NCBI GenBank assembly: GCA_963754535.1
Contig: CAVWGG010000024.1
Coordinates: 124,001-188,000, forward strand
From: RPQJ01 sp963754535
GTDB taxonomy: Bacteria; Pseudomonadota; Gammaproteobacteria; Steroidobacterales; Steroidobacteraceae
Length of the DNA: 64,000 nt
Direction of reading: 5' to 3'
Each line of letters starts with the position of its first letter. Position 1 is the first letter of the stretch. The notes beneath the pieces are model-generated. The model had not been told where the DNA came from. It made no database searches and saw only the letters and a program-made list of their open reading frames with translations. A program made the translations under genes and the position numbers. Shown piece by piece: positions 18,427-26,895 of the stretch.

Positions 18427-18442
18427 ACACAACATCTTGTGT
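18427..18442. promoter_or_regulatory. NrdR-like box, distal
   Basis: ACACAACATCTTGTGT matches the palindromic NrdR consensus at 14 of 16 positions. It lies in the nrdJa-htrA divergent region. NrdR normally binds paired boxes about 31 bases apart; the spacing to the other box here is 190, which is unusual. Confidence 0.6.
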
Positions 18443-18481
18443 TTTGCGGGCTGCACCGGCAACGCACCGCCGCCGCACACG

Positions 18482-18490
18482 TTATCCACA
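18482..18490. promoter_or_regulatory. DnaA box
   Basis: TTATCCACA is an exact match to the DnaA consensus TTATNCACA. It lies 40 bases from the distal NrdR-like box, upstream of nrdJa. DnaA control of nrd genes is known in E. coli; a nine-base match could also be chance. Confidence 0.45.
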
Positions 18491-18523
18491 GGCTTGCACA
18501 CACGCCCGGTCGGCGCAGCGCGC

Positions 18524-18552
18524 GGAACTCGGCGCAAGGTTGGCAGTCCGAA
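18524..18552 (+). promoter_or_regulatory. Sigma-E-like promoter of htrA
   Basis: GGAACTC (18524-18530), a 16-base spacer, then TCCGAA (18547-18552). This resembles the RpoE consensus GGAACTT-N15/16-TCNGA. It lies about 95 bases upstream of the htrA start. degP/mucD genes are classic RpoE targets, which supports the reading. Confidence 0.45.
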
Positions 18553-18648
18553 GCGTGACCGGCCGGAGCCGAGGGCAAAAGTCGCGCCTGCTAAACTCCG
18601 CGCCGTTTTCGACGGCAACGTCAGCAAATACCCAGGAACCCATTGCCC

Positions 18649-19983
18649 ATGAAGCTTCCCTTGAGTCTCGCCACTATCCTGCTCGCCGCCTGGACCTCGG
18701 TGGCAGGCGCGCAGCTCCCCGCCGTCGTCGGCGAGACGCCGGTCCCGTCGCTCGCGCCGATGCTGAAGCGCGTCACCCCGGCCGTCGTGAACATCGCGAC
18801 CCGCGGCACCGTCCAGGAACAGAACCCGCTGATGAACGACCCGTTTTTCCGCCGGTTTTTCGACGTGCCGAACCAGCCGCGCCAGCGTGAGTTCCAGAGC
18901 GCAGGCTCGGGCGTGATCGTCGACGCCAAGAACGGCTACATCATCACCAACGCGCACGTCGTCGAGAACGCCACGGACATCACCGTGCAGTTGCTCGACA
19001 ACCGCTCGCTCAAGGCGAAGGTCGTCGGCGCGGATCCAGGCTCGGACGTCGCGGTGCTCAAGGTGCAGGCCGGCAATCTCATCGACCTGCCGATCGCCGA
19101 TTCCGATCGTGCGGAGGTCGGCGATTTCGTCGTCGCCATCGGCAACCCGTTCGGCCTCGGCCACACGGTGACGTCCGGCATCGTCAGCGCGCTCGGCCGC
19201 TCCGGCATCAACCCCGAAGGCTACGAAGACTTCATCCAGACCGACGCGTCGATCAACCCGGGCAATTCCGGCGGCGCGCTCGTGAACCTGGGCGGGCAGC
19301 TGGTCGGCATCAACTCCGCGATTCTCTCGCGCACCGGCGGCAACATCGGCATCGGCTTCGCGATCCCGTCGAACATGATGAAGATCGTGATGAACCAGCT
19401 GATCAAGTACGGCACGGTCAAGCGCGGCGTGCTGGGCGTGAACATCCAGACGCTCGCACCCGAGATCGCGCAGAGCATGGGCCTGCCGGATACCACGCAG
19501 GGCGCGCTGGTATCGCAGGTGGTCGAAGGCTCCGCGGCCGAGAAGGCCGGGGTGAAGGCCGGCGACGTCATCACGGCGGTCAACGGCCGTGCAGTGAAGG
19601 ACGCAGGCAGCCTGCGCAATTCGATCGGCCTGCTCAGCATCGGCGAGAAGGTGGACCTTGCGCTGCTGCGCGACGGCAAGCCGCGCCGCGTGACGGCGAC
19701 GGTCAGCGAGCGCGATGCGGCAGCCGAAGCCAAGGCGGCCGGCACGCATTCCGGGCTCGAAGGCGCCGACATCGCGGACAGTCCCAATGGCGTGCTGATC
19801 CGCACAGTGGCGGACGGCAGCCCCGCCGCCCAGCGTGGCCTGCGTGCCAATGACGTGATCCTGGCGGTGGGTCGCGTGCGCGTCGCGAGCGTGGCGGAAT
19901 TCCGCAAAGCCACCGAGGGCCAGGAAGCATTCGTGCTGCAGATTCGCCGCGGCAATGCGATGCTCGTGATCCCGATCCGCTGA
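18649..19983 (+). CDS. Periplasmic serine protease HtrA (DegP/MucD type)
   Basis: 444-residue Do-family protease/chaperone for misfolded envelope proteins. A signal peptide is cleaved near VAGA-QLP. The trypsin-like domain has triad His103 (NAHVV), Asp133 (GSDVAVL) and Ser207 (GNSGGAL). Two PDZ domains follow (VKRGVLGVNIQ... and SPNGVLIRTVADGSPAAQRGL...). The ATG at 18649 starts the signal peptide; an AGGA lies 12 bases before it. Length and PDZ number fit DegQ/MucD as well as DegP, so no symbol is given. Confidence 0.94.
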   Translation: MKLPLSLATILLAAWTSVAGAQLPAVVGETPVPSLAPMLKRVTPAVVNIATRGTVQEQNPLMNDPFFRRFFDVPNQPRQREFQSAGSGVIVDAKNGYIITNAHVVENATDITVQLLDNRSLKAKVVGADPGSDVAVLKVQAGNLIDLPIADSDRAEVGDFVVAIGNPFGLGHTVTSGIVSALGRSGINPEGYEDFIQTDASINPGNSGGALVNLGGQLVGINSAILSRTGGNIGIGFAIPSNMMKIVMNQLIKYGTVKRGVLGVNIQTLAPEIAQSMGLPDTTQGALVSQVVEGSAAEKAGVKAGDVITAVNGRAVKDAGSLRNSIGLLSIGEKVDLALLRDGKPRRVTATVSERDAAAEAKAAGTHSGLEGADIADSPNGVLIRTVADGSPAAQRGLRANDVILAVGRVRVASVAEFRKATEGQEAFVLQIRRGNAMLVIPIR

Positions 19984-20016
19984 ACCAGCGGTTCACACCC
20001 CCGAGGCGCAGGGCAC

Positions 20017-20943
20017 ATGTCATTGCAGGTCTGCGTCCTCGGCGGGACGGGTTTCATCGGGCAGGAGATCGTCGGGCGGCTCGCCGCCGCCGGCCACGAC
20101 GTGAAGGTGCTGACGCGCAACCCCGCGCAGCACCGCGACCTGAAGGTCCTGCCGTCAGTGCGGCTGGTCCGCGCCGACGTGCACGACGAACAGCGGCTCG
20201 AGGACGAGTTCCAGGGCTGCGACGTCGTCATCAACCTCGTCGGCATCCTCAACGAGACGCAACCCGGGCGGGGCAACGGCGAGCAGTTCCGCCGCGTGCA
20301 CACCGAGCTGCCGCAGAAATGCGTGCGCGCCTGCCGTGCCGCAGGCGTCCAGCGCTACCTGCACATGAGCGGCCTCAAGGCCGATTCGCAGCGCGGCCCG
20401 AGCCACTACCTGAAGTCGAAGGGTTTCGCCGAAGATTACGTCCGCGAGTATTGCGCCGCGGGCTCACCCGAGTTCGTGATCTTCCAGCCCTCCGTGGTTT
20501 TCGGGCCGGGTGATGCGTTCATCAACAACTTCGCGGGCATCCTGAAAATCACGCCGGGCTTGCTGCCCCTCGCCTGTGCGGACGCCCGGTTCGCGCCGGT
20601 CTACGTCGGTGACGTGGCCGCTGCGTTCTTCGAATGCCTCGAGCGCAAGGACGCTGCCGGTCGCACTTTCCAGCTGTGCGGACCGGACGTGATGACGCTC
20701 GGCGACATCGTGCGGCTGACAGCCCACTACCTCGGGCTCAAGCGCAGGGTGATTCCCCTGCCGCGCGCCGTCTCGCGCATGCAGGCCGCCGTCATGGACT
20801 TCTTGCCGGGCAAGCCTTTTTCGACCGACAACTTTTTGTCCGCCACGCTCGACTCCACCTGCGACTGCGACGGACTCGCGGAACTCGGCATCGAGCGCAC
20901 GGCAATGCGCAGCGTGCTGCCGCGCTACCTGCAGCCGCGCTGA
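20017..20943 (+). CDS. NDUFA9-like NAD(P)-binding protein
   Basis: 308-residue atypical short-chain dehydrogenase, "complex I NDUFA9 subunit family". The Rossmann motif VLGGTGFIGQEIVGRL begins the protein; VINLVGIL, HMSGLKADSQ and FQPSVVFGPGDAFINNFA are family marks. Eukaryotic NDUFA9 stabilises complex I; the bacterial role is not settled. It starts 33 bases after htrA and is probably co-transcribed. Confidence 0.88.
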   Translation: MSLQVCVLGGTGFIGQEIVGRLAAAGHDVKVLTRNPAQHRDLKVLPSVRLVRADVHDEQRLEDEFQGCDVVINLVGILNETQPGRGNGEQFRRVHTELPQKCVRACRAAGVQRYLHMSGLKADSQRGPSHYLKSKGFAEDYVREYCAAGSPEFVIFQPSVVFGPGDAFINNFAGILKITPGLLPLACADARFAPVYVGDVAAAFFECLERKDAAGRTFQLCGPDVMTLGDIVRLTAHYLGLKRRVIPLPRAVSRMQAAVMDFLPGKPFSTDNFLSATLDSTCDCDGLAELGIERTAMRSVLPRYLQPR

Positions 20944-20965
20944 ACGGCAACGACCGGCGGGGGCC

Positions 20966-22012
20966 CTAACGGACCAATGGCGGTGCGCGGCACAGCTCGG
21001 CGTGGCGCGCTTGCACCCCGAGCCGACGGGTAGATTCGACTTTGTCGTAGAACGCAGGCAGCGAACCGGCCTCCTGCAACGTGTGCCGCAGTCCCGGGAC
21101 GCAATCCTCATACGTCGCGACGGCTGCCAGGTGCGCGTTGTTGAGCGAGCGAGCGAACCAGCCGTCGTACCCGGCATAGCCGCCCCACTGGACGCGCAAC
21201 TGCTCGTAACGGAACTTCAGCGCGCCAATTTCACGCTGCTTCTCGATGCGCATCGTCGCGGGCGGCAGGCCCGAGGCATATAGCTGCGCGAGCCGGCTGC
21301 GCGCATCGCGCAGCAGCGCCGCGAACTCCTTCTGTCGCGCCATCGATGCCTCGTACGCCACGATCTCGCCCGCCCTGCCCTGCCGCTGCAGCCAGCGGCG
21401 GATGCCTTCGTCCTCGACGACGCTCGCGAACGCCTCGTTCATTTCGCTGTCGTCGGCGAAGTAGAGCCGCTCGTGCGCCAGCTCGTGAAAGATCGTGCCG
21501 ACGAGACGCGTATCGCGCCAGCCGAGCATCGAACCGAACACCGGGTCCGGCAGGTGACCCAGCGTGGAGTACGTCGGGACCCCGCCCACGCTCACGTCGT
21601 CACCGCGAATCGACAGCTTCAGGCCGTAGGCGCGCGCACGATCTTCATCGAAATAGCCGCGGTACGCGATGCACCCCGTGATCGGAAAGCACCAGCGCCG
21701 CGGCTCGACAGAGAACTCCGGCGTGGCGACGACGTTGTGCACGACATAGGGCCGGCCCATGTCGGCGTATTTGCGATAGCTCTTGCCGTCGCGCATGGCG
21801 AGGTCGCTGATCGCGAAGACGCGTGCTGCCTCGACGAGCTGCAGTCGTTCCTTCGTCTTCGCGGATGTCGACGGGTCCGCGAGCACCTGGGCAATCGGTT
21901 CGCTGCGGCGGATCACCTCGGCCTGGCCGCTTGCCGCCTGCAGGACGTAGCAGCCGCTCAGCGCGAGTGTTGCGAGAGCGATGGCGGCGATTCGCAGGCG
22001 GTGAGCGAGCAT
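20966..22012 (-). CDS. Putative aminopeptidase lipoprotein (PF10023 type)
   Basis: 348 residues with lipobox LSGC (Cys21). The zinc-protease motif HELAHE (176-181) follows GTIFHELAH, as in the predicted aminopeptidase family. GYFDED and YSTLGHLPDPVF are also conserved there. Probably a periplasmic peptidase anchored by lipid; activity is inferred from the motif. It is convergent with the NDUFA9-like gene. Confidence 0.85.
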   Translation of the reverse strand: MLAHRLRIAAIALATLALSGCYVLQAASGQAEVIRRSEPIAQVLADPSTSAKTKERLQLVEAARVFAISDLAMRDGKSYRKYADMGRPYVVHNVVATPEFSVEPRRWCFPITGCIAYRGYFDEDRARAYGLKLSIRGDDVSVGGVPTYSTLGHLPDPVFGSMLGWRDTRLVGTIFHELAHERLYFADDSEMNEAFASVVEDEGIRRWLQRQGRAGEIVAYEASMARQKEFAALLRDARSRLAQLYASGLPPATMRIEKQREIGALKFRYEQLRVQWGGYAGYDGWFARSLNNAHLAAVATYEDCVPGLRHTLQEAGSLPAFYDKVESTRRLGVQARHAELCRAPPLVR

Positions 22013-22106
22013 GCGGCGAGCTTAGCGAAGCTGCCGTCGCGCGCGTAGCGCCTTTGCGGATTGATCGCATCGGCGCGGGGCGTCGTTCAGGACAGCTTCA
22101 GGGCGT

Positions 22107-22230
22107 CGATTCCGTACCCTTCCCCGGGCTTGGAAAGGCAGACACGCGCCCGGGGAAGGGTACGGAATCGCCACCTGAAATCACGCGCCTGAGCGAGTTC
22201 TCGCGCCGGACGCGAGAACTCGCACGGCGC
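22107..22230 (-). repeat. Two-hairpin repeat, copy C
   Basis: Minus orientation. The long hairpin (22107-22170) has perfect 23-base arms (CGATTCCGTACCCTTCC...) around the reverse complement of GCGTGTCTGCCTTTCCAA. The short hairpin (22185-22230) is bounded by GCGCCTGAGCGAG and its partner CGCACGGCGC, with inner arms TTCTCGCG / CGCGAGAA. It pairs head-to-head with copy D. Confidence 0.9.
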
Positions 22231-22402
22231 ACGCGGCGTTGAGAGCTTCGGAACTCAATTACGAGCCACGGTGCTTCGATCACCGGCTGCGAACGCCGTA
22301 AGTCGTGCCCCGCTATCACTCGCTGAGGCGGTATCGGTGTGGGGCGTTGCGCCCTCGCCCAAAGTCGCCGTGGCCATGGTTCGGCGGTGTGTCAGCCTGC
22401 AT
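22231..22402. other. Spacer between repeat copies C and D
   Basis: 172 bases between the inward-facing short hairpins. I see no gene with a start and ribosome site, no tRNA and no clear promoter. It does not obviously resemble the 203-base spacer of the E/F pair. Confidence 0.5.
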
Positions 22403-22568
22403 GCGCCGTGCGAGTCGTCGGGCATGGGATGAAGCCCCGCCTTGGTCATTGTGCGATCGCCCGACGAGTCGCTCAGGCGCGTAACGTCGGGTCGGGATTC
22501 GGTTTCGATTCCGACGCCCGTGTCTGCCTTTCCGGGCGTCGGAATCGAAGCCGGATTCCGACCCCGAC
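22403..22568 (+). repeat. Two-hairpin repeat, copy D
   Basis: Plus orientation. The short hairpin (22403-22480) runs from GCGCCGTGCGAG to CGCTCAGGCGC with inner arms TCGTCGGGC / GCCCGACGA. The long hairpin (22486-22568) has arms of about 34 bases with three mismatches around the 14-base loop GTGTCTGCCTTTCC. It ends 37 bases before the cca start codon, so it must be in the cca leader or promoter. Confidence 0.9.
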
Positions 22569-22605
22569 ACACACCCGCCTTAGCGAACTCGGCTACGATT
22601 CGCGA

Positions 22606-23862
22606 ATGAAAACCTATTTGGTCGGCGGCGCGGTGCGCGACACCCTGCTCGGACGACCCTTCACCGAACGCGACTACGTGGTCGTCGGCGCACAGCCCGA
22701 CGACCTGCTCGCGCTCGGCTACCGCCCCGTCGGCAAGGACTTTCCCGTCTTCCTGCATCCGCAGACAGGCGACCAGTACGCGCTTGCGCGCACGGAGCGC
22801 AAGACCGGTGCCGGCTACTACGGCTTCGCCACGCGCTTCTCCCCCGACGTGACGCTCGAGGAAGACCTGGCGCGGCGTGACCTCACGATCAACGCGATGG
22901 CGCAGTCCGTCGACGACAGCGATGGCGGCAGCGTCGTCGATCCGTACGGCGGCCGGCGCGACCTCGAGGCGCGCGTCCTGCGCCACGTCTCGCCCGCCTT
23001 CGTCGAAGACCCGCTGCGCGTGCTCCGTGTCGCGCGCTTTGCCGCACGCTTCGCGCCGCTCGGCTTCACGATCGCGCCCGAAACGATGCAACTGATGCGG
23101 GACATCGTGCGTTCCGGCGAGATGCAGGCGCTGGTGGCCGAACGCGTCTGGGTCGAAACCGAGCGCGCGCTGGGCGAGAAGAAGCCGACGGTCTACTTCG
23201 AGGTGCTGCGCCAGTGCGGAGCGCTCGCGGCCCTGTTTCCCGAGATCGACCGCTTGTTCGGCGTGCCACAGCCCGCGAAGTGGCATCCCGAGATCGACAC
23301 CGGCATCCACACGCTGCAAGTGCTCGACGTCGCGTGCGGGCTGTCGAACGAGACCACGGTGCGATTCGCCGCGCTCGTGCACGACCTCGGCAAGGGCGTC
23401 ACGCCGCCGGACCAGTGGCCCAGCCACATCCGTCACGAGCAGCTGGGCGTCGGCGTCATCGGCCAGATGTGCGAACGCCTGAAGGTTCCCACCGAGTTCC
23501 GCGAGCTGGGACAACTCGTCTCCCTCGAGCATCAGCGCATCCATCGCGCGACCGAGATGGGCGATTCGACGGTGCTCGGCGTCCTGGAAGCCGCCGATGC
23601 TTTCCGTCGCCCCGAGCGCTTCGACAAGGCGCTGCTCGCCTGCGAGGCGGATGCCCGGGGGCGCGGCCCGGAGCTGCGGGCGAGCCCCTACCCCCAGGCA
23701 CAGTTTTTCCGTGACTGCTTGCGCGCTGCCGCCGCGATCAAGCTCGATGCCGGGGTGATGAAGCAGCTGGCGGGTCCCGCCATCGCCCAGGCGGTTCGTG
23801 CCGCGCGAGTCGAGGCGATTCGCGCAGTGCGCGTCAGAGCGCGTGGCGCAGGTCCCGCGTAG
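22606..23862 (+). CDS. cca: CCA-adding tRNA nucleotidyltransferase
   Basis: 418-residue multifunctional Cca. Adds or repairs the 3' CCA of tRNAs. The N-terminal nucleotidyltransferase domain has GGAVRD and the metal-binding RDYVVVG (equivalent of DxD), plus RRDLTINAMA; the C-terminal part holds an HD domain (ALVHDLGKG, H/D pair) giving the phosphohydrolase activity of gammaproteobacterial Cca. ATG 22606 is the start; the open frame before it is repeat copy D. It overlaps the convergent methyltransferase gene by 29 bases. Confidence 0.95.
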   Translation: MKTYLVGGAVRDTLLGRPFTERDYVVVGAQPDDLLALGYRPVGKDFPVFLHPQTGDQYALARTERKTGAGYYGFATRFSPDVTLEEDLARRDLTINAMAQSVDDSDGGSVVDPYGGRRDLEARVLRHVSPAFVEDPLRVLRVARFAARFAPLGFTIAPETMQLMRDIVRSGEMQALVAERVWVETERALGEKKPTVYFEVLRQCGALAALFPEIDRLFGVPQPAKWHPEIDTGIHTLQVLDVACGLSNETTVRFAALVHDLGKGVTPPDQWPSHIRHEQLGVGVIGQMCERLKVPTEFRELGQLVSLEHQRIHRATEMGDSTVLGVLEAADAFRRPERFDKALLACEADARGRGPELRASPYPQAQFFRDCLRAAAAIKLDAGVMKQLAGPAIAQAVRAARVEAIRAVRVRARGAGPA

Positions 23863-25018
23863 CGAATCCGCGCAGCGGCGAGTCGTAGTTCTTCGACAGC
23901 GCGATCACCTTGAAGCGCTCACCCATTTCGCCGGGGAGCGTGAGCACCATCGCCTGCCGCGACAGGTTGAGGCGCTGGACCAGTTCGAGCCCTTCGACGT
24001 TCGCGACGAAGTCGCCGAGCCCGCAACCGATCAGGAAATGCGCCTGCGTGGTGTAGCCGCCGACTTCGCAGCCCGCGTCCTGCGCTGCTTCGGCGACCGC
24101 CGTGAAATCCACCCAGGCGGTGATGTCCTGCAACCCGACGCGAGTCAGCGCGTCCTCGTGGAAACGGTGCCGGAAATGGCAGAGCAGCGTGCCGTGCGTG
24201 CGCTCGGCGGAGTAGTACTCGCGCCGCGGCAGGCCGTAGTCGATGAACAGGATGACGCCACGTTCGAGCGAATACGCGATCGACTCGAACCACCGCGCCA
24301 GGCCCGTGCACACCTCGGACTCGTAGCCGTCTGGAAGCGCGACGCCGGAGTCCTCTTCAATCTTGCGCACGGCGGCAACCAGTCGCGAGGCCGCCCGCAC
24401 TTCGCCCAGTTGCAGTTGCCCGAACTCGGAGCTCACGCCGAGCGCATTGACGTCGCCATTGCGGATCGCGAAGCGCTCGAACGTCAACGCGTCGAGCACT
24501 TCGTTCGCCAGGATCATGCCGGTGAACGGCTCGTCGGGCAGCGCATCGAGCCACCGCACGCGCGGCAGCAGGTGCGGGACGCTTTGTGCGATGGTTTCGC
24601 GCTGGCGCTCGCGCAAGTCCGCGCTGAGGTCGAGAATCCAGTACTCGGCCGGCAACGCATCCTGCCGTTCGAGCTCCGCGAGCAGTTCCGCGGCCATCAC
24701 GCCGGAACCCGCCCCGAGTTCGAGCAGGCGTGATTCCGGTCCCAGCTCGCGAATCACCTCGGCGCACTGCATTGCCAGGCAGCGACTGAACACCGGGGCG
24801 ACCTCGGGTGCCGTGATGAAGTCGCCCTCCGCCCCGAACTTGCGTGCGCCGGCGCTGTAATAGCCCAGGCCCGGCTCGTAGAGCGCCAACTGCATGAAGC
24901 GGTCGAAACCGATCCAACCGCCCTCGGCCTCGATGACCGCACGGATGTGCTCCATGAGCGCTGCGCTGTGTGCCGCCTCGTCGGGAGTCAGGTCCGGCAG
25001 TTCCAGCGGAACGGTCAT
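23834..25018 (-). CDS. MidA/NDUFAF7-type SAM-dependent methyltransferase
   Basis: 394 residues, DUF185 family. The SAM-binding motif is LLELGAGSGVMAAELL; LYEPGLGYYSAG, GDFITAPEVAPVFS and ILANEVLDALTFERF are signature stretches. The mitochondrial relative (NDUFAF7) methylates an arginine of complex I; the bacterial substrate is not proven. ATG 25018 chosen; the frame is open upstream to 25126 without homology. It is divergent from folM. Confidence 0.9.
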   Translation of the reverse strand: MTVPLELPDLTPDEAAHSAALMEHIRAVIEAEGGWIGFDRFMQLALYEPGLGYYSAGARKFGAEGDFITAPEVAPVFSRCLAMQCAEVIRELGPESRLLELGAGSGVMAAELLAELERQDALPAEYWILDLSADLRERQRETIAQSVPHLLPRVRWLDALPDEPFTGMILANEVLDALTFERFAIRNGDVNALGVSSEFGQLQLGEVRAASRLVAAVRKIEEDSGVALPDGYESEVCTGLARWFESIAYSLERGVILFIDYGLPRREYYSAERTHGTLLCHFRHRFHEDALTRVGLQDITAWVDFTAVAEAAQDAGCEVGGYTTQAHFLIGCGLGDFVANVEGLELVQRLNLSRQAMVLTLPGEMGERFKVIALSKNYDSPLRGFATRDLRHAL

Positions 25019-25140
25019 GGGCGTGGGAATCCTTTCTCGCGGACAGCCCGAAGAGGCTGGGGTATCGTGCTCGAGGGCCCGCGCGTCAAAGGGATCCGGC
25101 GCGCTCGCCCACCCATGACATTGCACCGAATCGCGAACAC

Positions 25141-25893
25141 ATGAGCAACGCTGCTGACTTTCCGCTGGCTGGACGCTGCGCGCTGGTAACGGGCGGGGCT
25201 CGGCGGCTGGGTGAGGCCATCGTACGCAGGCTGCACGCCGGTGGCGCGTCGGTCGCCGTGCATCACCGCACGTCGGGCAGCGAGGCAGACAGCCTCATTG
25301 GCGAACTCGATGCGATCCGTCCGGGTTCCGCGGCGGCGTTCGCCTGCGACCTGCTCGACGTAGCGGCGCTGCCCGCGCTCGTCGCCGCAGTGATCGCGCG
25401 CTTCGGCCGGCTCGACATCCTGGTCAACAACGCGTCGAGCTTCATGCCGACGCCGGTCGGCACGATCACGGCGGATCAGTTCGACGACCTGGTCGGCACG
25501 AACCTGCGCGCACCGCTGTTCCTGTCGCAGGCTGCCGCACCCGAACTGCGCAGGACGCGCGGCCTGATCCTGAACCTCGCGGACATCCACGGCATGCGGC
25601 CGCTGAAAGCGCATCCGGTCTATTCGGCCGCGAAGGCCGGCCTGATCATGCTGACGAAATCGCTCGCGCGCGAACTCGGTCCCGACGTGCGCGTGAATGC
25701 GATCGCGCCCGGTCCGGTGCTGTGGCCGGAAGGTGGGCTCGACCAGGCCCTGCAGGACGAAATCATCGCGAAGACCGCCTTGAAGCGCACCGGCTCGCCG
25801 GACGACATCGCGCGCGCCGCCTATTTCTTTGCGGCGGAAGCGCCTTACGTCACGGGCCAGGTCCTCGCGGTCGACGGCGGTCGCAGCGTCTGA
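25141..25893 (+). CDS. folM: Pteridine / dihydromonapterin reductase (SDR)
   Basis: 250-residue short-chain dehydrogenase. Glycine-rich TGGARRLGEAIVRRL has the Arg typical of NADPH-using pteridine reductases; HHRTSG follows strand 2. The catalytic region is NLADIHGM (Ser replaced by Asp, as in pteridine reductases) and Y(S)AAKAG with the Tyr-Lys pair. Converts dihydropterins to tetrahydro forms. It lies beside folK and folB, which supports the role. GTG/ATG alternatives upstream are not needed: ATG 25141 starts the homology. Confidence 0.88.
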   Translation: MSNAADFPLAGRCALVTGGARRLGEAIVRRLHAGGASVAVHHRTSGSEADSLIGELDAIRPGSAAAFACDLLDVAALPALVAAVIARFGRLDILVNNASSFMPTPVGTITADQFDDLVGTNLRAPLFLSQAAAPELRRTRGLILNLADIHGMRPLKAHPVYSAAKAGLIMLTKSLARELGPDVRVNAIAPGPVLWPEGGLDQALQDEIIAKTALKRTGSPDDIARAAYFFAAEAPYVTGQVLAVDGGRSV

Positions 25894-25937
25894 CACGCCT
25901 CGACGGGTGTCACCGCGCGAGACCTTCCCGCGGGTAG

Positions 25938-26459
25938 TCATGCTTCGTTGCCGCGCGCGGCCGGCCACGCCAGCTCCACCGGACGCATCGCGTGCGATTG
26001 CGCCGCCTGCATGTCCCGCCACAATGCACCGAGCGTGCGCTGCTCGATCGGGTGCACGGTCTCCGGCGCGATCTCCGCCGCCGGACCCAGCATGTAGGGC
26101 CGCTTGAGCAGGTCTGGCCGCGGCAGCGTGAGTCCAGGCTCGCTGCAGATCGTGTCGCCGAACAACAGGATATCGAGGTCCATCGAGCGCGGCGCCCACT
26201 TCGGCGCCAGGCGCTCCCGTCCGCACGCAGCCTCGGCCTCGTGCAATCGCTCGATCACCTCGTGGACCCCCAGACCGGTCCGGAAACCGACCACGAGGTT
26301 GACGAAGTCGTCGCCTTCGAAGCCGACGGCGGCATTGGCATACGCGCGGGACGGGGTGATCGGGGAGAAGTGCCGGTCGAGCACGTCGAGCGCGCGACGC
26401 AGGTTGTCGAGCGGCGCGACGTTGCTGCCCGCCGCGACGTAAACCTGGGTGGTGCTCAC
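25938..26459 (-). CDS. folK: HPPK, folate biosynthesis pyrophosphokinase
   Basis: 173 residues. Transfers pyrophosphate from ATP to 6-hydroxymethyl-dihydropterin. Seen: VYVAAGSNVAP at the N-terminus and the signature KWAPRSMDLDILLFGD with the metal-binding Asp pair. GTG 26459 overlaps the folB stop by four bases (GTGA), indicating coupling and fixing the start. Confidence 0.94.
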   Translation of the reverse strand: MSTTQVYVAAGSNVAPLDNLRRALDVLDRHFSPITPSRAYANAAVGFEGDDFVNLVVGFRTGLGVHEVIERLHEAEAACGRERLAPKWAPRSMDLDILLFGDTICSEPGLTLPRPDLLKRPYMLGPAAEIAPETVHPIEQRTLGALWRDMQAAQSHAMRPVELAWPAARGNEA

Positions 26460-26824
26460 GGCGCCGGGTAGTCTGCGCGCCGACGCTCGATGACGATACC
26501 GACGTCGCGCGAGCCACGCAGCGCACCCTGCTTGTTCAGGCGAATCTTGACCGCGGGCACGTCGAATTCCGTGAGGATGATCTGCGCGATGCGGTCGATC
26601 AGCGTCTCGACGAGCTGGAATTCCGATTCGCTCACGAACTGCAGCAGACGCTTCGACACCTTCTTGTAGTCGAGGGTGTCGTCGATGTGATCGCTCGCGG
26701 CGGCCTTGCGGATGTCGGTCGACATCTCGAGGTCGATCACGACCTTCTGCTTGACCTTCCGCTCCCAGTCCCAGATGCCGATGATGCATTCGGCCGTGAG
26801 GCCGGTCAGAAAAATGGTGTCCAT
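26456..26824 (-). CDS. folB: Dihydroneopterin aldolase
   Basis: 122 residues. Converts dihydroneopterin to 6-hydroxymethyl-dihydropterin, the step before FolK. N-terminus DTIFLTGLTAECIIGIWDWER, the conserved VETLIDRIAQIIL with its Glu, and VKIRLNKQGALRG mark the family. The start is ATG 26824. Translationally coupled to folK. Confidence 0.94.
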   Translation of the reverse strand: MDTIFLTGLTAECIIGIWDWERKVKQKVVIDLEMSTDIRKAAASDHIDDTLDYKKVSKRLLQFVSESEFQLVETLIDRIAQIILTEFDVPAVKIRLNKQGALRGSRDVGIVIERRRADYPAP

Positions 26825-26895
26825 CGTTGCAGTCTGTTCGCTCGGGAGGGCCGGTCGGTTCGATTCTATTGTCCGGGCGTACGGTCCGTCTTTGC

